NCBI GenBank assembly: GCA_045660245.1
Contig: JAZRDJ010000041.1
Location: 1-18,182, forward strand
Length of the DNA stretch: 18,182 nucleotides
Source: RGIG3872 sp045660245
Lineage (GTDB): Bacteria > Bacillota > Clostridia > Christensenellales > UBA1242
Direction of reading: 5' to 3'
Positions 7,650 to 13,740 of the stretch are shown piece by piece. The notes beneath the pieces are model-generated. The model made no database searches and was not told where the DNA came from. It saw nothing but the letters and a program-made list of their open reading frames with translations. The position numbers were made by a program, and so were the translations under genes. Each line of letters begins with the position of its first letter. Positions within the stretch are counted from its first letter, which is position 1.

Positions 7650-8405
7650 ATGTTTGAAATAACGCTCGAAACAAATGGTTTGCATGAAGAACATATTGAA
7701 AACGCAAAACAAAAATTATTGAATAAAATAAAGCGAATAAATGGAATAATTGTCACTGGAAACAACAACGGCAGAGCCTTTTTGTCAATTGCTGTTCCAA
7801 AAAATTTTGCAGAAGATGTGAAATTCTTGTTGCTTGACACTGTGAGTGAAATGGTTGTTTCGCTTTACAAAAGAGATTTTTTAAATGAAAATTTAACTTT
7901 TGAATACTTGAGTCCAGAAACTCGTGAAATACTCATTTCAACCCTTGTGGCGTTTGACAAGGCCAGTGATGTTGATTTTGTGAAGAAAAACCTTGTGCTT
8001 GGCAGTGTGCTTGTGCTTGATAGTTTCTTTCATTTCAAACTCAGTGAACTCAAAGATAGATGGGTGCACGTTGCGGGACTTGTGTCTGCAAATTTACCAA
8101 ATCTTGCATCAAATGGTTCAGTTTTTGACATGATGAAGTTTTTGATTTCATCAACTCCATGCAAAACTGCGGAGGTTTGTGTGCAATGTGTTGATGATTT
8201 TGTTGTTTTGGTTGTGGTTGGTGGCGAAAATAATGGCTGTGGCAGGCAATTTTGTCTAAATGATCAAAAAGATGGCGACAAACTCTTGCTTTCACTCATT
8301 GAACTTGTGCCAAAAAAAATTCTTGTGCCAAATGAAATCAAAAATAAATTTTCAATTTTTGACAAAATTCAGGAATTGTTCGCTGAAAAGATAATTATCA
8401 CATAA
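7650..8405 (+). CDS. Divergent YtxC-like protein
   Basis: A 251-residue soluble protein. Its pattern resembles the YtxC family (PF08812, named for sporulation in Bacillus but poorly characterised). An N-terminal alpha/beta part is followed by a helical stretch around LDSFFHFKLSELKDRWVHV and then DMMKFLISSTP. It continues with a strand-rich end (AEVCVQ, DDFVVLVV) and a short conserved-looking FCLND. Similarity is weak by eye, but the position supports it: ytxC sits directly before thrS in B. subtilis and many clostridia, as here. ATG 7650 has GTGGGAG at 7637-7643. The longer TTG start at 7632 lies upstream of that site and is not favoured. Downstream there is only a weak A/T hairpin before the thrS promoter. 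Sporulation in this organism cannot be inferred from one divergent gene. Confidence 0.6.
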   Translation: MFEITLETNGLHEEHIENAKQKLLNKIKRINGIIVTGNNNGRAFLSIAVPKNFAEDVKFLLLDTVSEMVVSLYKRDFLNENLTFEYLSPETREILISTLVAFDKASDVDFVKKNLVLGSVLVLDSFFHFKLSELKDRWVHVAGLVSANLPNLASNGSVFDMMKFLISSTPCKTAEVCVQCVDDFVVLVVVGGENNGCGRQFCLNDQKDGDKLLLSLIELVPKKILVPNEIKNKFSIFDKIQELFAEKIIIT

Positions 8406-8431
8406 TAAAAATATAATTTTTATTTTTCAGG

Positions 8432-8460
8432 TTGACAAACATCAAAAAGAGATATATAAT
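8432..8460 (+). promoter_or_regulatory. Consensus promoter of thrS
   Basis: TTGACA (8432-8437), a 17-base spacer and TATAAT (8455-8460). All twelve consensus positions match. Such a strong promoter fits a gene whose control is by attenuation downstream. Confidence 0.93.
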
Positions 8461-8479
8461 CAGTTCAGTAACATTTGAT

Positions 8480-8732
8480 CCTTGTGGACAAGTAGTTCGT
8501 GTTGTTATTCTATTATTGAAAGCATCTGCTTTTTTGAGAGAGTGCGGGACGTGGCTGGAATCCTGCATATAGAGCGCACGAAACGAAACCACCACAAAAA
8601 GGAGACTTGTGAAAATTCTACTTCAAGAGTGGCTGAATTTCTTCAGCAAGTAAGGTGGGACCACGGAATAATATATTTTCGTCCTTACAACGTTCATCAG
8701 AAAAAGTCTGATAATCGTTTGAGGACTTTTTT
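8480..8732 (+). promoter_or_regulatory. Threonine T-box riboswitch upstream of thrS
   Basis: This tRNA-sensing leader occupies the 362-base gap before thrS. The stem I base pairs CCTT-GTGG (8480-8487) with CCAC and AAGG (8592-8602, 3-base bulge). The specifier loop has AGTA at 8491-8494 opposite GAAACCA, giving specifier codon ACC (8588-8590, Thr) followed by A. TTCGTG (8496-8501) / CACGAA (8577-8582) closes above it. The distal GAGAGAG and GTGGCTGG elements are present. Stem III is GCTGAA/TTCAGC (8632-8647). In the T-box sequence, GTAAGG (8650-8655) pairs with CCTTAC (8683-8688) around the bulge TGGGACC, with ACG/CGT above. The bulge UGGG (8656-8659) would contact the tRNA acceptor end. Uncharged tRNA-Thr would stabilise this antiterminator and allow thrS expression. 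Confidence 0.93.
8681..8732 (+). terminator. Regulated terminator of the thrS T-box
   Basis: GTCCTTA (8681-8687) pairs with TGAGGAC (8720-8726), AACG with CGTT, and ATCAGA (8696-8701) with TCTGAT (8707-8712), loop AAAAG, then six T. Its first arm is also the 3' arm of the antiterminator, so the two structures exclude each other. Confidence 0.9.
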
Positions 8733-8767
8733 ATTGCAAAAAATCATACAAAAAGGGGACAACAATC

Positions 8768-10699
8768 ATGAAAATTCAACTCAGAGATGAATCAAGAGAA
8801 TTTGAAAAGGGTGTGAGCGTACTTGACGTTGCGTCAAGCATTTCAGAAGGGCTTGCGCGTGTTGCAGTCGCAGGAAAAATCAACGGTCAACTTGTTGACT
8901 TGTCATTCAAGATCGAAGATGACTGCGCGCTTGAAATCGTCACACAGAAAGATGAAGAGGCAAAGCAAATCTTGCGCCATACAACAGCGCATATTTTGGC
9001 GCAAGCAGTGAAGACAATTTATCCAACAGCAAAACTTTCAATTGGGCCTGCAACTGAAGATGGCTTTTATTATGACTTTGATTTCAAAACACCAATTACT
9101 GTTGATGATCTTCCAAAGATTGAGGCTGAAATGAAAAAGATCATCAAAGCCAACTTTGAAATCAAAAGAAACGTTGTAACAAAAAAGCAAGCCATGAAAA
9201 GGGTGAAGGACGAGGGCGAAACATACAAAATTCAACTCGTTCAAGATATTCCTGATGACGAAACAGTGACAGAGTACACTCAAGGCGACTTCACTGATGT
9301 TTGTCGTGGACCACACTTGAGGAGCACTGGAATGGTCAAAGCGTTCAAACTCACAAAGATTGCGGGTGCGTATTTCAAGGGTGACAGCAAAAACAAGATG
9401 CTCACTCGTATTTATGGTGTTGCATTCGACAAAAAGAGTGAAATGGATGAATATTTTGTGAGACTTGAAGAGGCAATGAAGAGAGATCACAACAAACTCG
9501 GCCGTGAACTTGAAATCTTCACAACTGTTGATTATATCGGTCAAGGTCTTCCAATTCTTCTCCCAAAAGGAACTGCAATTGTTCAAACAATGCAAAGATT
9601 TGTTGAAGATGAGGAAGCAAGACGTGGCTGGCTCCGAACAAAAACCCCACTCATGGCAAAAAGCGATCTTTACAAAATTTCTGGACACTGGGATCATTAC
9701 AAAGACGGCATGTTTGTTCTTGGTGATGAAAAGGAAGACAAGGAGGTATTCGCTCTCCGTCCAATGACTTGTCCTTTCCAATATCAAGCATATTTGAACA
9801 GGGCGAGAAGTTACAAGGATCTCCCAATGAGACTTGCTGAAACATCAACACTTTTCCGCAATGAATCAAGTGGTGAAATGCATGGACTCATTCGTGTTCG
9901 TCAGTTTACAATTTCTGAAGGACACTTGATGTGTACTCCAGAACAACTTGAAAGTGAATTCAAGGGTTGCTTGGAACTTGCAATTTACATGCTCAAAACA
10001 ATGGGGCTTTATGAAGATGCGTCATACAGATTTTCACAATGGGATCCAGACAATCGTGACAAATATATCGGCACAAACGAGCAATGGGAAGAGGCTCAAG
10101 GCAAAATGAAGACAATCCTCGACAATCTCGACATTGACTACAAAGTGGGCGTTGGAGAGGCTGCGTTCTATGGTCCAAAACTTGACATTCAAATCAAGAA
10201 TGTTTGGGGCAAAGAAGACACCTTGATCACAATCCAAATTGACCAAATGCTCGCTGAAAAGTTTGGAATGGAATATACCGACAAAGACGGAAACAAAAAG
10301 AATCCATACATTATCCACAGAACAAGCATTGGTTGCTATGAAAGAACACTTGCTTATCTCATTGAAAAGTATGCTGGGGCATTCCCTCTTTGGCTTGCTC
10401 CTGTTCAACTCAAAGTGATCAACGTTTCTGAAAAGAGTGAGGACTATGCAAGAGAGGTTTCAGAAAAACTCTCAAGATTTGGCTATCGCATTGAAAACGA
10501 CTTCAGAAGTGAAAAGGTTGGATACAAAATCCGTCAGGCTCAACTTGAAAAAGTGCCATATATGATGGTTTTGGGTGAAAACGAAATTGCTGCCGGAACT
10601 GTAACTCTCCGCAAACGCTCTGGTGAGGAAATCAGGGATCTTTCAATTGATCAAGTCGTGGAGATGTTCAACAAAGAGATCGAAGAAAAAATTAAGTAA
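8768..10699 (+). CDS. thrS: Threonyl-tRNA synthetase
   Basis: Attaches threonine to tRNA-Thr. The 643-residue class II enzyme has the complete domain order. A TGS domain spans about 1-60. The editing domain has H71-x3-H75 and CRGPH (C179, H183), which hydrolyses mischarged Ser-tRNA-Thr. The catalytic core has motif 2 (FRNESSGEMHG) and a motif 3 variant (GCYERTLAYLIEK), and the anticodon-binding domain runs from about residue 540. The zinc ligands that select threonine are C335, H386 and H517, matching E. coli C334, H385 and H511. The stretch around C335 reads MTCPFQ, unlike the E. coli sequence there. ATG 8768 follows AAGGGG (8753-8758). It is controlled by the T-box at 8480-8732, and the next gene has a separate promoter. 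Confidence 0.97.
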   Translation: MKIQLRDESREFEKGVSVLDVASSISEGLARVAVAGKINGQLVDLSFKIEDDCALEIVTQKDEEAKQILRHTTAHILAQAVKTIYPTAKLSIGPATEDGFYYDFDFKTPITVDDLPKIEAEMKKIIKANFEIKRNVVTKKQAMKRVKDEGETYKIQLVQDIPDDETVTEYTQGDFTDVCRGPHLRSTGMVKAFKLTKIAGAYFKGDSKNKMLTRIYGVAFDKKSEMDEYFVRLEEAMKRDHNKLGRELEIFTTVDYIGQGLPILLPKGTAIVQTMQRFVEDEEARRGWLRTKTPLMAKSDLYKISGHWDHYKDGMFVLGDEKEDKEVFALRPMTCPFQYQAYLNRARSYKDLPMRLAETSTLFRNESSGEMHGLIRVRQFTISEGHLMCTPEQLESEFKGCLELAIYMLKTMGLYEDASYRFSQWDPDNRDKYIGTNEQWEEAQGKMKTILDNLDIDYKVGVGEAAFYGPKLDIQIKNVWGKEDTLITIQIDQMLAEKFGMEYTDKDGNKKNPYIIHRTSIGCYERTLAYLIEKYAGAFPLWLAPVQLKVINVSEKSEDYAREVSEKLSRFGYRIENDFRSEKVGYKIRQAQLEKVPYMMVLGENEIAAGTVTLRKRSGEEIRDLSIDQVVEMFNKEIEEKIK

Positions 10700-10705
10700 A
10701 AACAC

Positions 10706-10734
10706 TTGACAAACACGTGTTTGTGTTATAAAAT
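10706..10734 (+). promoter_or_regulatory. Promoter of infC-rpmI-rplT
   Basis: TTGACA (10706-10711), 17 bases, TAAAAT (10729-10734). A perfect 16-base palindrome, ACAAACAC/GTGTTTGT (10709-10724), overlaps the -35 and the spacer. No terminator with a T run separates thrS from it. Confidence 0.8.
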
Positions 10735-10740
10735 AACATC

Positions 10741-10901
10741 GCTAATGCAAGAGAAAGACCACTTTCCACCAATCGAATGAAAGATTTTTATTGGTTTACA
10801 TATCGAATTTTACAATGCAATTACTCCAAGTTTTTCCAATTTGGTGTGTTTGTTTTGAGAGATAGATATTGGTGAGTGGGCAAATGTTCACTCACTTTTT
10901 T
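10741..10901 (+). promoter_or_regulatory. infC-rpmI-rplT leader with attenuator (L20-leader type)
   Basis: About 165 transcribed bases precede the initiation factor gene and end in a full terminator: GTGAGTG (10872-10878) / CACTCAC (10889-10895), then six T. A competing fold is visible. CCACT (10759-10763) and ACCAAT (10768-10773) can pair with AGTGG (10875-10879) and ATTGGT (10868-10873). That traps the 5' arm of the terminator and would allow read-through. ACCAAT can also pair locally with ATTGGT at 10790-10795, which would release it. In B. subtilis the same operon is repressed when L20 binds its leader and promotes termination. L20 as the ligand here is inferred from position and architecture. 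Confidence 0.75.
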
Positions 10902-10962
10902 ATTTTGATTGCATAGCGAAACCAAAATGTATGAAGTCAAAAACGAAAAACAGACTTCAACC

Positions 10963-10977
10963 AAGGGGGATACGATT
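10963..10977 (+). promoter_or_regulatory. infC: Shine-Dalgarno and AUU start of infC
   Basis: AAGGGGG (10963-10969) is the only good ribosome site near the infC start. Five bases later comes ATT (10975-10977), followed by ATA; both are in frame. The in-frame ATG at 10927 and TTG at 10909 have no ribosome site. IF3 genes are known for AUU-type starts, through which IF3 represses its own translation. Confidence 0.75.
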
Positions 10978-11496
10978 ATAAAACAAGAACATCAACTCAA
11001 CCATGAAATTACTGACAGAGAAGTTATGGTAATTTCAGCCACAGGAGAAAAACTTGGTGTCATGAGTGCAATTGAAGCCAATCGTTTGGCTGATGAAGCA
11101 GAACTTGACCTTGTGAAACTTTCTCCAAACGCAGTGCCACCAGTTTGCAAAATCATGGACTATGGCAAATTTATGTTCGACAAAGCAAAGAGAGAAAAAG
11201 AAGCAAAGAAAAATCACAAGATTGTGGAACTCAAAGAAGTTCAACTTTCAATGACAATCGAACTTCACGACATGCAAATCAAGGCAAAAAATGCATGCAA
11301 GTTCTTGTCTCAAGGCAACAAAGTCAAAGTTGCTCTTCGCATGCGTGGACGTCAACAAGCATACTTTGCAAAAGGTATCGAAATTGTGAAAGAATTCTGT
11401 GCAATGCTTGAAGAAGTTGGGGCAATGGACAAAGATCCAAAAGTTGAGGGCAGAAATGTTGTTGTAATTGTGAACCCAAAGGGTAATAAGAAATAG
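10975..11496 (+). CDS. infC: Translation initiation factor IF-3
   Basis: Binds the 30S subunit, prevents premature 50S joining and checks the start codon and initiator tRNA. From the proposed AUU start the protein has 173 residues, the normal IF3 length. It begins IIKQEHQLNHEITDREV (first residue read as Met), like Firmicutes IF3 proteins. The N-domain carries LVKLSPNAVPPVCKIMDYG, followed by a lysine-rich linker. The C-domain has KEVQLS, VALRMRGRQ and the terminal KVEGRNVVVIVNPK. Starting at the upstream ATG (10927) would add 16 residues not usual in the family. It is first in an operon with rpmI (11 bases) and rplT, controlled by the leader attenuator and probably by IF3 itself through the start codon. 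Confidence 0.93.
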   Translation: MIKQEHQLNHEITDREVMVISATGEKLGVMSAIEANRLADEAELDLVKLSPNAVPPVCKIMDYGKFMFDKAKREKEAKKNHKIVELKEVQLSMTIELHDMQIKAKNACKFLSQGNKVKVALRMRGRQQAYFAKGIEIVKEFCAMLEEVGAMDKDPKVEGRNVVVIVNPKGNKK

Positions 11497-11507
11497 GAGA
11501 AAAGGTT

Positions 11508-11699
11508 ATGCCAAAACAAAAATCAAACAGCGCCGCAAAGAAAAGATTCGTTGTGCTCAAGAGCGGCAAAATCAAAAGAGCAAAACAAAACAAAAGACAC
11601 ATTTTGACAAAGAAAGAGACTGGTAGAAAGAGAGGCCTCCGTAAGACTGCTTACGTTTCAGCAACTCAAGAAAAAACTATCAAGAAACTCGTAGGTTAG
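11508..11699 (+). CDS. rpmI: 50S ribosomal protein L35
   Basis: A 63-residue, strongly basic component of the large ribosomal subunit. The start MPKQKSNSAAKKRF, the central HILTKKETGRKRGLR and the overall length are those of bacterial L35. GGAG at 11496-11499 lies eight bases before the ATG and abuts the infC stop codon. It is the middle gene of infC-rpmI-rplT, with 13 bases to rplT and no terminator between, so its level follows the leader attenuator. Confidence 0.97.
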   Translation: MPKQKSNSAAKKRFVVLKSGKIKRAKQNKRHILTKKETGRKRGLRKTAYVSATQEKTIKKLVG

Positions 11700-11712
11700 G
11701 GAGGAAACGGTA

Positions 11713-12078
11713 ATGAGAATTAAAAGAGGCGTTAATGCACACAAGAAAAGAGTAAAAGTTTTGAAAGCAGCCAAAGGTTACAGAGGCTCAAAGAGCAAAC
11801 TTTTCAGAGTTGCTCGTGAAGCAGTGATGAAGAGTGGCAACTACGCATATGTTGGCCGTAGACTCAAAAAACGTGATTTCAGACAACTTTGGATCGCAAG
11901 AATCAATGCAGGGGCTAGAGAATATGGACTTTCTTATAGCAAGATGATGCATGGACTTAAACTTGCTGGAATTGAACTCAACAGAAAAGTTCTTTCTGAC
12001 ATGGCAATCGCTGACAAGGCTGGGTTTGAAAAAGTTGCACTTGCAGCAAAAGAAGCACTTGAAAAAGTTGCAAAGTAA
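11713..12078 (+). CDS. rplT: 50S ribosomal protein L20
   Basis: A 121-residue early-assembly protein of the large subunit that binds 23S rRNA with its basic N-terminal extension. The start MRIKRGVNAHKKRVKVLKAA, then AKGYRGSKSKLFRVA, YVGRRLKKRDFRQLWI and the C-terminal LAGIELNRKVLSDMAI are canonical. In Bacillota its C-terminal domain also acts as the repressor of this operon through the leader RNA, and the leader at 10741-10901 has the layout for that. GGGAGG sits just after the rpmI stop, eight bases from the ATG. A terminator follows. Confidence 0.98.
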   Translation: MRIKRGVNAHKKRVKVLKAAKGYRGSKSKLFRVAREAVMKSGNYAYVGRRLKKRDFRQLWIARINAGAREYGLSYSKMMHGLKLAGIELNRKVLSDMAIADKAGFEKVALAAKEALEKVAK

Positions 12079-12090
12079 TTTAATTTTTTG

Positions 12091-12119
12091 AAAAGATGTG
12101 ATTTGGTCACATCTTTTTT
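12091..12119 (+). terminator. Rho-independent terminator of infC-rpmI-rplT
   Basis: AAAAGATGTGA (12091-12101) pairs fully with TCACATCTTTT (12107-12117) around a 5-base loop, followed by further T residues. Confidence 0.93.
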
Positions 12120-12132
12120 GTTGCCAAAATTA

Positions 12133-12161
12133 TTGAAACTGGCAATTGTTTGTGCTATACT
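12133..12161 (+). promoter_or_regulatory. Promoter of the mTERF-like operon
   Basis: TTGAAA (12133-12138), 17 bases, then TATACT (12156-12161) preceded by TGC, an extended -10. An inverted repeat TTGCCA (12121-12126) / TGGCAA (12140-12145) surrounds the -35 box and could be an operator. Confidence 0.75.
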
Positions 12162-12190
12162 TGTTTTGATAAATTGCTATTGGAGAAATT

Positions 12191-13432
12191 ATGGATTTTG
12201 AAAGTTTTTTAGTAAATTATGGTTTTAGTGAAGTACAAGCAAAATACGTCATGAACAAAACCCACGTTCGTAGCGTTGAAAATGTGAAGAATAGGCTTGA
12301 GGATTATCAAAACCTTTTCAAATACTCAAAAGAGCAGGTTGTGAGAATGATTGTGACTTCACCAAACATTCTGTCTTTTGATGTGTACCAAAAAAATGGA
12401 AAGACTCTCTCAGTGGTTGACAAAATTAGTGATTATTCCGAAATTTTTGAAATGGATAGAAGAGACGTTATGAATCTTGTAAAGAGAGTTCCATCACTTA
12501 TATCTTTTGATACAAGGTCAAATGGCAGGACATCTGTCAAATCAAAGATGTCGAACCTTCAGCAGGCTCTTTGTTTTGATCATGATGAGGTTTTGGCTTG
12601 GATCAAAAAGTTTCCACAAATCATCACCGCATCAGTTGATGACAATTCAAGATCATCAATTCAGTCAAAAATTGCTGGATATAGTGATATTTTTGGCACA
12701 AATAAAGATGTTATTGTCAAAATGATCAAGAATTTGCCACAACTATTGACTCTTGATGTTTCAACTAATTCTGAAAAATCAATCAGAACAAAAATATTGG
12801 ATTATGCAAAGGTTTTGCACATTGATGAGGAGCAAGCAAAAAAACTCATAATGAGGGTTCCAGTGTTGATGACTTATGATGTGATGTCAAATAGCCCAAC
12901 ATCTGTCAAATCGAAACTCGAGTTTTACAAAAAAGAACTCGGGGTTGGTGATGAAGTTGTTGGTCAAATGGTTGTGTTGCAACCAACAATGCTCGGCTTT
13001 GACACCCTCACAAATTCAAGCACATCAGTGAAATCAAAAATCAATATCTTCAAACAGTTTTTGACAATTGATGATATTGTTTCAAATCCAGTGCTTTTGT
13101 CATTTCCTGCAATGAGAACAAAAATCAGATACATGATCTTGAGAAATGCAGGGCAGACACATTCTCAAATTGTTTCACATCAAAGTTTGATGACATCTGA
13201 GAAAGTATTGTATTCAAAATTCAAATTTTGTGAAGATATGGGACATTCAACAAAATACATTGTGTGGGGCAGAAAACCATTTCAAGAGAAGTTTGAGGTT
13301 GATATTGACCAATTGACTCAAAAGTACCCACTAGACGAAGATGATATGTTTGAAATTCAAGAAATATACAATGCAATTACTGATAGGCCTCTCTACATTT
13401 TACCAGAAGAACAAGAAGAAATTTTGAAATAA
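12191..13432 (+). CDS. mTERF-like helical repeat protein
   Basis: A 413-residue protein with no membrane segment, built mainly of a tandem repeat. Six copies start near residues 72, 114, 155, 196, 237 and 278, with a weaker one at 28-71. The repeat pattern is TSVKSKI..Y..IF...DEVV.MIKR.P.LLSFD...NS. The conserved prolines at 58, 101, 142, 183, 224 and 265 precede hydrophobic pairs. The two-helix unit ending in P-x-L/I-L/I is the mTERF motif, seen in mitochondrial and chloroplast nucleic-acid-binding solenoids. A non-repeat C-terminal part (about 310-413) is mixed in charge. GGAG lies five bases before the ATG. It is first of three tightly spaced genes ending in an RNA methyltransferase. A role in RNA or DNA binding is inferred; a generic helical solenoid is the alternative. 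Confidence 0.7.
   Translation: MDFESFLVNYGFSEVQAKYVMNKTHVRSVENVKNRLEDYQNLFKYSKEQVVRMIVTSPNILSFDVYQKNGKTLSVVDKISDYSEIFEMDRRDVMNLVKRVPSLISFDTRSNGRTSVKSKMSNLQQALCFDHDEVLAWIKKFPQIITASVDDNSRSSIQSKIAGYSDIFGTNKDVIVKMIKNLPQLLTLDVSTNSEKSIRTKILDYAKVLHIDEEQAKKLIMRVPVLMTYDVMSNSPTSVKSKLEFYKKELGVGDEVVGQMVVLQPTMLGFDTLTNSSTSVKSKINIFKQFLTIDDIVSNPVLLSFPAMRTKIRYMILRNAGQTHSQIVSHQSLMTSEKVLYSKFKFCEDMGHSTKYIVWGRKPFQEKFEVDIDQLTQKYPLDEDDMFEIQEIYNAITDRPLYILPEEQEEILK
12404..13021 (+). repeat. Tandem 41-codon repeats within the mTERF-like gene
   Basis: Five complete protein repeats; the last four are exactly 41 residues and the first is 42. At DNA level the copies have diverged, but the 14 bases ACATCTGTCAAATC occur at the start of two units (12530-12543 and 12899-12912). 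This indicates growth by internal duplication. Confidence 0.8.
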
Positions 13433-13445
13433 GGGGTTGGTTTGA

Positions 13446-13730
13446 ATGGAAAGAAAACTTGTTTCATTTTTGAAGAAATTGTCGATTGAAAAAGACGAAA
13501 TAGACAATTTGGTGCAGTTGTGTCCTGGGCTGGATTTGATTTCAGATACAAGAGCAAAGGCAAATGTGAAGATAGTTGTTGATGCGGGATTCCCAATCTT
13601 TGATGTTTCAAATATTATTTACAGCAATCCGTCATTTTTGCTTCATGATCCTCAAGATTTGCAGAAAATTATTGATTTGATTGATGGTGATATTGAAACA
13701 GAATTAAAAAATAATCCATTTTTGATATAG
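13446..13730 (+). CDS. Small mTERF-like protein
   Basis: A 94-residue acidic protein of unknown function that appears to consist of short mTERF-like units. It reads helix-helix-P at residues 8-31 (FLKKLSIEKDEIDNLVQLCP), again at 40-66 (NVKIVVDAGFPIFDVSNII, then SNPSFLL), and a third, shorter unit ending NPFLI at the C-terminus. The prolines lie at 27, 62 and 91. Proline spacing near 35 is closer to classical mTERF motifs than the 41-residue units of the upstream protein, so it is not a broken end of that gene. AAGGGG at 13431-13436 overlaps the upstream stop region. It starts 13 bases after the previous gene and ends ten bases before the methyltransferase ATG, so all three are probably co-translated. 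Confidence 0.65.
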   Translation: MERKLVSFLKKLSIEKDEIDNLVQLCPGLDLISDTRAKANVKIVVDAGFPIFDVSNIIYSNPSFLLHDPQDLQKIIDLIDGDIETELKNNPFLI

Positions 13731-13740
13731 GGGTGTGTTT

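Noticed and set aside
8407..8421. Terminator after the YtxC-like gene
   Set aside because: A 6-bp stem made only of A-T pairs is too weak to call, although a T-rich run follows.
8602..8612. GGAG followed by GTG as a small gene start in the thrS leader
   Set aside because: These bases belong to the T-box stem I base and stem II region, and the frame gives no recognisable protein.
8482..8790. Open frame of 102 codons upstream of thrS
   Set aside because: It runs through the T-box specifier, antiterminator and terminator structures and overlaps the thrS start. The conserved RNA elements explain the sequence.
10909..10974. TTG 10909 or ATG 10927 as infC start
   Set aside because: No ribosome site precedes either, and both add residues not usual in IF3. 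The strong AAGGGGG site serves ATT 10975 (or ATA 10978, which remains possible).
12272..13141. CRISPR-like or DNA-level tandem repeat
   Set aside because: The periodicity is in the protein (41 residues), not as identical DNA repeats with spacers.
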